A stretch of DNA of 64,000 nucleotides from Ancylostoma caninum (lineage: Eukaryota > Nematoda > Chromadorea > Rhabditida > Ancylostomatidae), in the NCBI GenBank assembly GCA_037903475.1, contig JBAJFG010000089.1, positions 1 through 64,000 of the forward strand, read 5' to 3'. Below are positions 1 through 11,543 of the stretch, piece by piece. Under the pieces are notes generated by a model. The model saw nothing but the letters and a program-made list of their open reading frames with translations, made no database searches and was not told the origin of the DNA. Each line of letters starts with the position of its first letter. Positions within the stretch are counted from its first letter, which is position 1. Made by a program: the position numbers and the translations under genes.

Positions 1-3000
1 CGATGGAACTCTCAACACGCTAACAATTCCAGTTCAAGTCGTGAAAGCGTACAAACGCTGGTACAGGGAGCTGTTAGATTTCTAACTTGGGCTTCAACTC
101 TTCAAAATGTAAGATTTGAAGCTGTATGACTAGAGTGAAAGTTTGGGTAGGTTGTGTGTTCATAAAACAATTTCTATTCATTGCTATGCGGTCATGCCGA
201 AGATATACATGCGGTAGAAAATTCTGGAACGCATTGCTTCAGCTGTGTGGAAAACGAGTGTTTGGCTGCAACAATAAGTTAGTGGGAAGCAGACGCCTCG
301 TTTGCCTCTACAACTACGATTATGTGCCGCCTCGAAAGTGACAAGTGCTTCACTGTTTTCAAATTAACCACAAACTATATGAGCAACACAGTAAAGACAT
401 TCACGAAGGCGTTGTTGATGACGACAAGCTCAGAAAAAAATCATGACTAAAGAAAAATCTGTGGAGGCTAATAGTATAATCCAATATGAAGTGGGAAGGT
501 TGAGCAAATCAGTAAATACGGTTTTGGGAAACTAGAGATAAGGAGCAGTGGGTGAGGCTGACTAACGTAATCGTGCGTAATGAAACTGCACTATTATGAA
601 GGCAATATATAGTCCGTGTTTAAGCAGACTACATAATTGATTGCCAGATAAGGAAAAGTCTTTTAGAAGTGGTAAAAAGTGGCGGAGTAGGAAGGAGCCT
701 GGATGCTCACCCAAATTGGTCGGAACATAAAATCTAAACGCGAGTATTTAATGCACGATATGAATTATGAACTGCAATTCTGAAGGTATTCCCTTCTGCA
801 TGCACACCTCATAAGCTCTCCAGAGCGTACAAGCAAGCTAGCTTCCGCACTTGCAGACGAGAAGCTTGACGTACATAGGATGTTAGGAAAACTCTTTGAA
901 GGTTGCGGGATATCTAATACTCGACCTACTGCTGGGCGTGGCCGGCCCCTGCAAGCAATAAGGGACTATTACGAAGCATTTATTCACATAAGCCTATCCA
1001 GACAAGCGTGAAACTTCCAGAAGGAGCGCCAAGGTCGATCCAGTAAATCTGCAGCGGAAAGGTTCTGGGTGAGGTCATCTGTGGATTCTCTGCTGCCGAG
1101 CTTCTGCAACGTTTAAGCCTAGCAGTTCTTCAGCGTGTTGGGCTGCATAGGATTGAAGTACTTTACACTTTTAGGATATCTATAGGGCTCTTTTGAGACT
1201 CTCCCAAGACCTGAAACCGTAAATCAGAGCAAATCGATTGTCTTTCAATGTATTGCATGCAGAGAATCCTAAGAATGACCTCTCCACACGCCCGCCGCGA
1301 TTGGCCAGGAATGAGATTGAGTACCGCAAACGCTCTTTGAATTTTTCCTGAACATCGTTGGAAGATACAGCCGTGTATATGCGCACTTGTGACACTCAGA
1401 ATATCTAACAATGACTCTCAAAACATGCGAAAATAAGATTAGCAAGACCATTGAATTAATTATGTTTGTGGGTTTCTTTTTTGTAGATAAACTACAACCG
1501 AAACACAACTCTGCTGGACACTAGGATTCTCTAGGTGCTACTTAGGTTCTTTATACGCATCATCATCAACGCTAGATGATATTGGTAGTTCGTTTTTAAA
1601 CCACTGTAAATTTTAAACCCGCAACAACATAAGAAAGATTAATTAATTAGTTAGTTAGTTGAATAATACATGCTTTTAGTTCTTCAATATGTTAAAATAT
1701 GATTCAATGGTCATACAATGAAATTTAATGCATAGCGCCTTTAATGATTATATTTAAGTTCTTATGTTTGAAATCGAAAGTCGGTTGGGGCACAGACGAA
1801 CGAGGAATAAACAAAACGGAAGATTAACATATCCACGTAGCAAGGGAAGCAATGCGGAGCTTTCCGTGAGAACCTTTATAATAATTCAAGACTCTTTTCT
1901 AACAAAGATCGAAAAACGGGGAAAAATAAGCATTATTCAGAGCTTTCCACGCATAAGACATCCGCAAAGAGTACATTGCATTCAAAAATTCATAATTTAT
2001 GCATACACATCCATGTAAGGGCAGGTTATAGTGGACAACTGAAAATGATCGGTGTCCCCGAAAAGCTAATTCAACATTTTTAGAAGGCCACACGTAACAG
2101 AGGCATTGCCGTGATGATTCACCGTGGACCAAATACAAAAATGAAGAGAAAGCGGGAAAACTAACATTCTGTAAACAAAATGACACTCCAACCCATAGTC
2201 TAGGGATTCAGAACATAGGATGATCTAGGTTTGATGTAGATATTTTTGATATATCCAAAAACACCACTTCCTCAAAAATGGCTGTGATTCTCGGAACAAC
2301 TTGTTACATAATCAACTCCTCTGGAAAGAGCCGAATTCGAGGTAATAACTAAATTTACTAGGTAGTACTCACGTTGATGAAGAGCATGGTGGTGGCTATG
2401 ATTACTGAAATCGATATTTTATATGAACCGTATGTACTAAGAAATAGAAATGGACACATCCAGTAGTCAAGACGAGAGAGGAAGTGAATACATCCCAGGG
2501 TATGCTGGTTGTGTCCACTAACGTCCACGGATGACTCCACCAGCACTCCGAACTCTTCCATATGTCTACCATGAGCTCACTATTATGCGTGCTGGATGTG
2601 TTCACTAAAGTTCGACGAGGCCACGTCCTCTTTAACTTCTCGATGTGTCATCTAGGAGCCTTGGTAAAGTCATCCGTTGTAGAAGGTAGACACAACTAGC
2701 ATACCCCCAGATGTGTTCACTTTGTGAGCCAGATGTGTTACACCGAAGTTTGTGAGCAAGTGAATGGAAGTATATCACAGATGAGTGCTTGGTTGAGGTG
2801 AGGAGGAACTAAGGCCGCGTCAAATAAGATTAATGACATAAGGGAGAAGCTAATTTGGCAGTCATGAGTGTCCTCGATTCTTTGAACCCAGCTGCAATGT
2901 AAAAAATGTATAATCAATTTACGGCAATATAAGCGAGTTGATACATTCTAACGTATTTCCAAATCACATCACAATTTCATTAGGTCGTTTTGTCATTTTC

Positions 3001-3604
3001 AATTTCAATGTTGTAGTACAATTGCCGGAAGAACGTCTATGGCAATACCACGCTCACTTGGCAATATAGGCGACAAGCTTGCTAAATATTTGTCGCCAGG
3101 TCCACACCTAACAAGGCCTACGTACAGGGAACTCCAAATGTACGCAGACAAGGGTCAGGACCGCGGCGCGGCTCCCTTGAGCAGAGACACGGGCGCTTTG
3201 CATGCTGAGCACATTTGGAGCTTCCTGTATGTGGCGTTGTCTCCCTAGGCATAATTATGGGCGACTGCCGCGGCGACAAAATTCAGAAAGGCCTTTGAGC
3301 TGATTCGACGGCGAGTGGCTCATCTCGTTGTTGCGCTGTAGAATCAGTGCTACATGAGGTGTTCACTGATAGTTGTCGAGCTCATTCCAAAGACTGGAGA
3401 AAAAAACGCTTATATCCTATCCTGGCTGTTCATTCTAGTTTGTTGCATACTATAAAGAAATCACTGAGGCATCATCATTAATAGAAAAAAAGGAATACGA
3501 GTAGAAGCAATGAGACATCATACATGAAGCAAATGAGCAATCGCAAAAACTTCCTAGTAGAAGTGATTTTTGTATGAAATGCTTTTTCCGGGAACGGTTT
3601 TTTT
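1..3604. other. No gene recognised
   Basis: AT-rich with only short, unsupported frames. 2480-2740 repeats the phrase ATGTGTTCACT or TGTCCACTAACG several times. It may be intron or intergenic DNA upstream of rict-1. Confidence 0.5.
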
Positions 3605-4479
3605 CAGGGCGCAGCACAAGGTGGTCAGTGTCGGTTGGGGAGTACTAAGTCCAGTCGGATTCCGAAATGGGCTACTAAGCACCTACACACTATGGTTCTT
3701 TCAGGAAAAGCAGATAGCACTAAAAAAAGTGACTTAAATAAGAGTTAGTGAGACGTACCATTTAGCGAAGACAGCCTAAATCATATCAAATTCAAGCTAA
3801 AATCCTCGAAAAACCGATCTCTGTACGGAACTGATCGATGCCGCTAGAACTCGTTGAAACTTGTTATAGGACCTGTCAGATACAAGAAATTGTCATTGGA
3901 GCGTGGTTTTTTCTCTCAAACCCGGAACTTTCCCAGGAAATTTCTCTCGTTTGAGGAAGTGTTCCGATACGCTGTCAACACCAAGAAACGCGCCTAGGTG
4001 GTATCACTTTAAAGTGGCATCTTTCGTTTTTGAGAAACCGTCTTCGTTTTTGAAAAAAACCGTCATTAATGGTCAAAAAATGGTCAAAAACCACTTTTTG
4101 ACCATTAATGACGGTTTTTCTCAGAAACGAAGACGGTTTCTCAAAAACGAACGGTGCCACTTTGGGGGATACTCATTGGTATAGTGCGCATCTACAGTCA
4201 AAATTCCAACATGATACGTCTCCTACAGGTCGAGCAACACCTGATTATCACTGGAGCGCACCAGAGTGCAGGGTAGGGATGGAGTAAATGGTTGAACAAC
4301 GGTGGTCTTCAGCCACGAATTTGATGATCCTCCAAAAGTGCCTCTCTGAAAAATGCTTGTCTCTAACATCAATAGACGGTTAGCGGTTGGCTACGCCCCG
4401 GACACTGGTGCTAAGCCCCCTGAATCAGCAGGACGCTACTAAGTCCTGGTGGTCAATGACCACCTGGTGCTGCGCCCTG
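3605..4479. mobile_element. hAT-like non-autonomous element, copy 1, with strong internal hairpin
   Basis: The element begins CAGGGCGCAGCACAAGGTGG and ends CCACCTGGTGCTGCGCCCTG. It is about 875 bp and closely resembles the inverted copy at 54622-55526. A hairpin at about 4017-4150 is built from GAAACCGTCTTCGTTTTTGA and its complement, with smaller GGTCAAAAA repeats at the tip. No target duplication is visible here. Confidence 0.8.
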
Positions 4480-4489
4480 CCGTAACTCC

Positions 4490-4950
4490 GTTTTTGTAGG
4501 GTTACGTTGGAATACTGCGGATATGGGATCTCACAGAATCCTCGCAAATTTTGCATGGAACGGTTGTTTTAAGCGCTGATCGCGAATGTCATCTTCATTT
4601 TGCATGCCTCCTTCATTTTCTTCCCGAAATCGCGGCATTTCCCCCCGATTTTCGATTTTCTACAGTGTACCTACCGTATCTCTATGAAAATGGGGTCACG
4701 GTAGAAAGCGGATACGATATTCGTCATCAGCATCCAAAACAACCCCTTTATGCAGAATTTGAGAGGATTCTGTGAGATACCGTGCCTATAGTGCACCTGC
4801 CGTAATCCTACAAAATAGAGTTACGGTGCAAAACGGATACGATATTCGTGTTCAGCACCTCAAATAACCCCACCAGGCAAAGTTTGGGCGAAATTTTTTA
4901 CTTCGAGATTTTGGGGCAGAACTAGCCGATTAGTGCCGTATCTTTGAGTA
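4490..4950. repeat. TTACGGTA dispersed repeat
   Basis: It contains GGATTCTGTGAGATACCGTG and GGTTACGGT blocks around GCAAAATTTG/CAAATTTTGC motifs. Shorter relatives lie at 6545-6620, 17040-17215, 37940-38140 and 39040-39180. Confidence 0.6.
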
Positions 4951-5718
4951 ATCTCCAACTTTTACATGAAAAGAATTAATGATGATCTCTGGGACGACAA
5001 TTATGAAGAAGCAACGAAGTTATTGTACGTAGTTGTGGTCGTTGTATTATGATGGGAACTAGAAATACCGCGTGGCTTAAGTTATTCTACAACTTTGCAG
5101 AATAGTTTCTACGCCAAAAGGATTAGAAGAAGTAGTGGAGAGAAAACAGAAAACTACGGCCATTTCATACTCACGTGAAAGCCAATTGTTGCTAAGTTTG
5201 TTTTCCCAAATTTTTTTTACCGAGAACAGAGCACCAGCGATGTGAGGAGTACGTTAAACGCGATTTTGCGCCGATCCTACATGCAGTGGGAAACGATTAT
5301 GCGTCTATTTTGCATGCAGTAAACGGCGATTTTGCGTAGATTCTGCATGCAGAAAAAAGAAAAGAACAGCTTCGCAGCGATTATGCTCATATTCGGCTAG
5401 AGGAAGCAATGCTTTGCCGTACCTAGAAGGGTTGTCAAAAAGGTTTTTTTTTTTCGTTGCTTCACTCGGATATCGGGGGTTAAATCAGTGCTTTCGACAG
5501 CGTTCAGAATGTGCAGTTAACAATGGACCAATTTTTTCACTATCCCAAAGTTATCCGAAGCGAGTTTGTACTAAAAAAATGGTTCAAATCCAGCACTATT
5601 GAATAGCTCAGGAAAAACGTGTGCATCCTGTAGGAAAACAAGCCTGCAAAAGATATTCAATTACTTATGCTCCTCTTCCATAAGGAAATGCGTTACGTCG
5701 TGATTTTGCAGCTAATCA

Positions 5719-6018
5719 TCACTGTGGGATTCTTCTGAGAGGTAAACACGTGGAGCGAAGAGGCTGTAAGGATAACTGGTGCCGAAATAGTGGGATACTG
5801 AGCAGAAGAGCGTGGACGATTGAGGTTGGGGGCAATCGTCGTAAGCTGAAGGGACTTGTTTCGAGATTGTATGGGAGCGTTGCGCTTTCGGGGCTGCGTC
5901 GTCGTCGGCTGCTGGAAGACCTGTTCTCCTCCCGCCTTTCCTCGCTCATCCCGTTCTCCCTACGAGATCCAACATGACTGCGCGTTTGTGACTTTTCGCC
6001 ATTATCCGCTTCCGGCAT
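5719..6018 (-). CDS. Arg/Ser-rich 99-codon open frame in a GC-rich island, unidentified
   Basis: The minus-strand frame opens with an ATG at 6018 and contains RREENRSSSSRRRRS. The stretch 5740-6100 is clearly more GC-rich than its surroundings, which could mark a first exon or promoter. The same stretch is also open on the plus strand (5750-5977 and 5856-6083), so composition alone could explain the frame. No family recognised. Confidence 0.2.
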   Translation of the reverse strand: MPEADNGEKSQTRSHVGSRRENGMSEERREENRSSSSRRRRSPESATLPYNLETSPFSLRRLPPTSIVHALLLSIPLFRHQLSLQPLRSTCLPLRRIPQ

Positions 6019-6109
6019 CGATTGTTTCTTTTCTGTTGTATCTGGTCGTGATCGGGGAGATATTCACGATCTGGTGGAATTGATGCGCTTGCTTGCGGTT
6101 GCTTGTCAT

Positions 6110-8043
6110 CTGATGGTCAACGGTTCAATCGGAGCGGAGACTGATCGACGCGTTGAAGAGATGAAGAGGGGCGACAAGTTGTTACTGGGTTGCGATTCAT
6201 GAAGCGATAACCAAGTGAACTAAGGATGGTTAGCGCTATCGTATAGACAAAGTAGTATTAAGAGATGCAGAAAGTGAAAGCCCTGGATCCGAAAAAAGGA
6301 ATCCAGAAAACCCAATGACTTCGATATTTGTAATAAATGTACATACAATTATGCCTAGATACAGAAATGTACATTAGAATTCAGAGGTTGATCAGAAATT
6401 TTTATAATTTATGCCGACACTTTTTCTAATTTTTGTCACAAAATCGCAGAAGATCCTTTTGCGGTTAAACTTTGCATGTCAGGGTTACTCTATGTGCTAA
6501 TCACGGAAATCGTGCAGGTTGCGTGCTGTCATCGCATTTTTTTACGATAACGGTAGGTGTACGGTAGATACCATGTCCCATGGAATCCCCTCGAATTTTG
6601 CATGGTGGGGTTATTTCATACTTATTCACTAATTAAATTAATTAATTTATTAATTGTATTAATAATTATTAATTTATTAATTGCACCATATGCTCTGTCA
6701 CAATTGATCATGCAGGGAAAGAGAAATAGACGAAAGGAACTTGTGAAGAAAAATAACACTCCAATACCGAATTAGCAAGAAGAGTAGAACGAATTCTGGA
6801 AAATAAATTGAGGAAACGCAGCTAAGAATAGAAAATACAACGAAATTGAATCGCATTCGCTATGTCTCGGGTCCCTTCCGTTCTAGCCATTATTTTGCGA
6901 GTTAAAAATTATGTTATACTTAGCTCTTAATCTACATTTAGAAAAACATGCCAATCATGGTATTCGTTTCATACCGTTACCCAATCCTTGCATGGCTATG
7001 TTGTGATCACTCTATGAGAAAATTCTCGCATGTACTAATAAGAAATAGGGGGCAGTAACAGTAATAGTTCAGAAGCTTAGTTACATCCATATAGAAAAAA
7101 GTCATGGATTATATATCATTTACATTTCAAGGAATCTCCTGAACTTTGCGTAGAAGTTATTTGATATGATAACATGAATGTTCACTTAATTTCGCAGAAT
7201 TATTTTTTTTTTGAAAAAAAGAGTAAATCTTCGAAAATGGGGTATCGGTTCAAAAAGAGCATGATCTTTATGAAAATCTCATCAGGTAGCCCCAGTAGGA
7301 AGTGGATTAGTCTCTCAGCTGGTGAGTACCAGTGTCCAGAAGCTATGACGTGATCGTTTTGGAGTGTTCATAGACTTGTCTAAGCTCATTAGTCTATGCT
7401 TATATGTCAGTTTTAAGAGGCGAGTAGAATAATCCATATTCATTCCCGGAAGTATGCGCGAATTTGATTTGTTTAGTAACTAGCCGCTACCTGATACCTT
7501 CGCCATTGTTTTTATGCATATTCAATTAGGCCATCGTATCTGAGTGGTTTTTCAAGCATAGTTAGCAAAGGTAGTGATGACTAGTCTTGCTCAGCATCAT
7601 AAGAAATCTAATTGCTTGTTACGCGATGACGGCTTGTTTTACGAAAAATGATTTCACGTGCATGGGCAGAAACACTAAGCACATATCGTTGAACGCACGT
7701 CCACGTCCATAAATCTTGTCTAGTTTCTTAGCAGTTCCAGCTTAGCGCACTTGCAAAGTGCACCCCCTCTAGCTTCCAACTGAAACTGGAAGTCGCTGTA
7801 GTTGCCAATTCACGTTCGTATATACGTAATTCTGAGTTGAGTAGATGAGGCGTTGTTTACACTTCCGATTAGTCAATGTCTGAGTGGATCGACTTTCGGG
7901 TTGAGATGGACATTGAATGCTAATACAAATTGGAAGAGAATTATACATTGAAGATAACGAATGTTCGAATTAGAGCCGGTAGATGAATTGTTTTATTCAT
8001 TCATTTTGATTACATTCCAGATGCTCAAATAACCAATGAAAAT
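6110..8043. other. No gene recognised, AT-rich
   Basis: It includes a simple ATTAATTTATTAAT tract at 6628-6682. No exon with convincing splice signals was found. Confidence 0.5.
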
Positions 8044-8255
8044 ACTTTCTTTTTCATCAGTGATGGCTGGAAACAACTGAATGTTTTTCTTTCCTCCGCA
8101 AGCGTCCACTCAATTTTAACTATTCCTTACCTCGTCAGTAACACGTACCGTTCTACGGACATAGTTGAAAAAAAAACCTATATTGTTAACAAGGAGGAAA
8201 GAAAAGCATTTAGTTGTTTCCAGCCACAATTAATGAAAAAGAAAAAAGATAAACA
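8044..8255. repeat. Imperfect inverted repeat, ~55-bp arms
   Basis: TTTCTTTTTCATCAGTGATG GCTGGAAACAACTGAATG and onward to TTTCCTCC at the left is mirrored at 8200-8255. About 100 bp separates the arms. No coding content. Confidence 0.65.
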
Positions 8256-8461
8256 AAAAAATCTTTCATTGTTTGCAGCCAATCAAGTAGATATTGACCA
8301 AACCAGTCATGGAGTTCAATGTTTAGAGCTGATGAATTTCCATATTTTATCTGTAGCTAGGGGTTCTACAAACATTGCCGTCATCTCGTAGAACAGTCAA
8401 GAATTAGTTTTGGAACAAAGATCTATTAATAAAATTATCCTAAATGACACCCGTGTTATGA

Positions 8462-8561
8462 TAGGTCATCGAAGATTCTTTGGTGCGTCCGAATCAAGTC
8501 CCCATTGATGTTCTCATCCTGTTGATTTATTGGGCCATGTTAGGGCTGCTTTTTCCGGAGT
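8462..8561 (+). CDS. Very tentative upstream rict-1 exon
   Basis: An open segment after a TATGATAG acceptor reads VIEDSLVRPNQVPIDVLILL and continues to GLLFP before a possible GTATTT donor. It resembles the human Rictor stretch that runs RPDLMDNY...LIL...GLL in residue spacing (RP, then LxLIL, then GLL). The match is short, the acceptor lacks a good pyrimidine tract, and no adjoining exon was found to confirm phase. It could equally be a chance open frame. Confidence 0.15.
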
Positions 8562-10500
8562 ATTTCGATTTATCTCTCAATAGCATGTTGAATGAAAAAC
8601 AATTGATTAAACAATTAGACAATGGGTGTAGTTTCTCCAAAAAGGGGGAATTTGAACTCAGCCAGGAGCTACTGCCAGTTTGAAAGATCTCAGTAGGAAT
8701 AGAAAGAAGTCCAAAATCAAGGTTCAGAGGGTAAGCACTATTGTGTGACTCACTACCAACGCAAAAGAATGTGGCCTAGCGTCAAGTAAAACGCTGGGCC
8801 TGGATGGAATCGTTGAGATTACCCAAGGTAAACGTTTTGAAACATCGAAATTTTTCCTTTTCCTACACGTTCGCCCATATGTGGTGTTATCTATACTCAA
8901 CTGATAATATCCATGGGTGATGAGATCCATGGTGCATCCGGCTACTGGTTCTGCACCGATACCGAGTGAGAGGAGTGGCACTGATGTGTGCAGAAGAGAG
9001 ATTAGATGGAAGCTCTTTCTCAATTCCTTATTCGAAATACAATTTGTTGAACTTTGTTATCAATGATCAAAATTTGAAACCAATTTTTTAATAGCCGTGA
9101 CCAAGGCATGTCATTCTCGCAGAGGTGGTTCTACTTTTGCCATTGGGAATAGTTATAATTCTCGAAATTGATCGTATGTTATAATGTGAAGTCCAGTGGG
9201 GATGTCATTTTCAGCTTAAAAGAGCAAACTGTAGGAATTGCATGGAGCATAGAGTGAAGCAGCAGAGAAGCACGTATGTATGTAGAAACAACTACACATC
9301 GAAGATACCTCTCGAGAGATTTATCTTCTGCACGGTTCAGAAACAGAACATTAGGGCACTTATTAGGATGGTCCAAAATCTTGCACCAACATCTATTTTT
9401 CGATCTACGACTTCTTGGTCTTGAGTGGAAATTCTTAAGCAACAGCATGTGGAAGAATGCTCTACATACTACTTCACAACTATAAAAGTAGGCAGACCAG
9501 CTTCCCTACATGAATAGTAACATCATGATTGTTCAAAAGAAGGTGTAATACATATTTGGTGCAATTCTTTCATACCAACCTTATAGAAGATATCTGCTGA
9601 GAGAGGAACAGGCTACAAGCATTGAGTATTCGGACATTTCTTCACGGAAAGGGAAATTCGAGTCACAATCCCAATCAATCAGAGAGTAACGAAAGTCCAT
9701 GCTTCGGGATGAAGTGTGCAAGTAGCGAAAGATGCATAGTGAGGAAATGGGTCACGACTGTGCGAGAAACGCTTAATCGTTCTATGGTTCGGGCCAGGTC
9801 CATGTTTTCGATGAATTGGTCGACGTGAGCTATGCGGAGGGAGGCATTCTGCCTGACACCCTGCTGTGATTTGATGTCTTAGTCTGTGATTCAACTGTGT
9901 TTGGATCAGGATAGGTGAGTGAAGCGTTCAGGACTACGGTCACCTTAGTTCCAGTGAATTTCCTCTGCCACGATAGAGCTAGGAGCGGAAATGTTTACTT
10001 GCTTGGTATCCTGTTCAGTTTTTGAGGGTTGTTGCGAAAATACAAAAGTGTACAATAATGGCGAAAGTGACAGAAAACAATAAATAGGGATAAATTAGAA
10101 CGGAGCAGGTTTTTTTTAGTATTCTTCATTACCTATTGACAGCGCTTTTTTCGCTGTGTACTTGGCGGAAGTTTGCATAAGGTTAGATATTAGTTTTAGC
10201 CCAGTAAGGTGGGTTCCTGCAAATGATGCGCGCGACTTACTCATTCTAACATGCGCCATAGCATGCCTGACCTCTTCTCACTGGAAGAATTAGAATCTGT
10301 GTCTGATTCTGTGGTCTAAGAATTGGCAGCTAATGCACTTGTCGGAGGGAAAGGCATGGATGTTTTTTTTTTAAATCGCTTATGACAGTTCGTATCGTAT
10401 CTGACCAAGAAATGACATTTGGTCAGCATGCTCATTCCTAACTAGGGGTATCGCTGGTCTCGAAACGATCTTTCAGATCTCCCACACTGTTTCCTTTAAA
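8562..10500. other. No gene recognised
   Basis: Overlapping short frames on both strands at 9180-9480 and 9620-9895 have no splice context or family resemblance, and are probably repeat debris. Confidence 0.45.
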
Positions 10501-10920
10501 GGCAGCACTCACAGAAATTTTCACTTCTGAAATGAGTCGCTTACCAGGTAGTCGGCCGCTGGACAATCGCAACAGCAAGTTGAACACCTTGAATGGCCGC
10601 CTAGCTGCGAAGATACTGCCGTGGACACATCTGCCGCTCTGGACATTAGGGTTCCGTCGCTCCAACTAACGCCGTTGACAGGGTGTGTGCATGTGGTTCA
10701 GAGGGAGCTTGATTATGAAATTCGTACCATTTGCAGGGTTCCGTGGCGGGACCCATCACGGAACACTCGTCCGCGCTGTGGACACACATGAAATACCGCC
10801 ATCATTTTCTGTGTTTTTCGCGTGTTTCACGCTACTTCTCCGTTGTCAATGAGTTCATCGTACCTGAAAACCCCGATATACCACGAAATCTTCAACCCAA
10901 AAATTTCCGTGAGTGCTGCC
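10501..10920. mobile_element. GGCAGCACTCAC element, copy 1
   Basis: The ends GGCAGCACTCACAGAAATTT and AAATTTCCGTGAGTGCTGCC are inverted repeats. The interior matches 58561-59022, for example GAAATGAGTCGCTTACCA and CTGGACAATCGCAACAG. The frames within it are not host genes. Confidence 0.8.
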
Positions 10921-11334
10921 TTGAGATGAATTACACCACTTTTTCCTATAAGTGGACGAAGTCTATGACGCCGGCTGTGTTCCTGATGAAAAAAGGATAA
11001 AAGTTGGAAAATGTTGACTCTCGTCGAGATTTGAAGGTTCGAGCACTATCTATGGGGAAAAGGCGTAACCCGTTAGTGCCCGTATTCATTAATCCACTTT
11101 AGATGAACGAGTAGCTCATCACATTCCCGGTAACGTTCATGAATTACTGAATGTTCCCGAAAATGTTGTAATCTACCTGTTCATTCAAAATGGACGATTT
11201 TTTTCTGATAAAAATGAATCTACATATTTTGCCAGAGCGACTCCACTCATTCATGGTGGCAATTAATGGTAAAGGTACGTAGCAAAACGTATCAAACTTC
11301 GCTGGAGAAACTCATTTACTCTGGGGAACAGGAA

Positions 11335-11420
11335 GCTTAGAACCTTTTCTGGAACATCCTCAAACACGGTCAAAGACAAATTGACCATGTTTGAGAATGT
11401 TCCAAAAAAAGGTTCTAAGC
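11335..11420. repeat. 86-bp hairpin, 39-bp arms, in a putative rict-1 intron
   Basis: GCTTAGAACCTTTTCTGGAA... pairs with ...TTCCAAAAAAAGGTTCTAAGC across a loop of about 7 bases, with only a few mismatches. Size and pairing fit either a microRNA-like precursor or a tiny foldback repeat; no second copy was seen in the window. Confidence 0.7.
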
Positions 11421-11543
11421 GTTTCTTTGCACGTTGACCACGTTTCTTTGCATGTTCAATCCGCCCAGTCTGTTGAGAAACAGCTTGGTAACGCTTGCAT
11501 CGGGAGACCTTTGTTCCATGTATGTATCTCTGATCCATTCCAG

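Noticed and set aside
3903..4184. Frames at 3903-4184 (plus) and 3975-4160 (minus), and 54825-55274
   Set aside because: They span the internal hairpins of the two hAT-like elements; similar peptides on both strands are a consequence of the inverted repeat.
10731..11000. 89-codon plus-strand ORF as a gene
   Set aside because: It overlaps the GGCAGCACTCAC transposable repeat, which has a second copy at 58561-59022.
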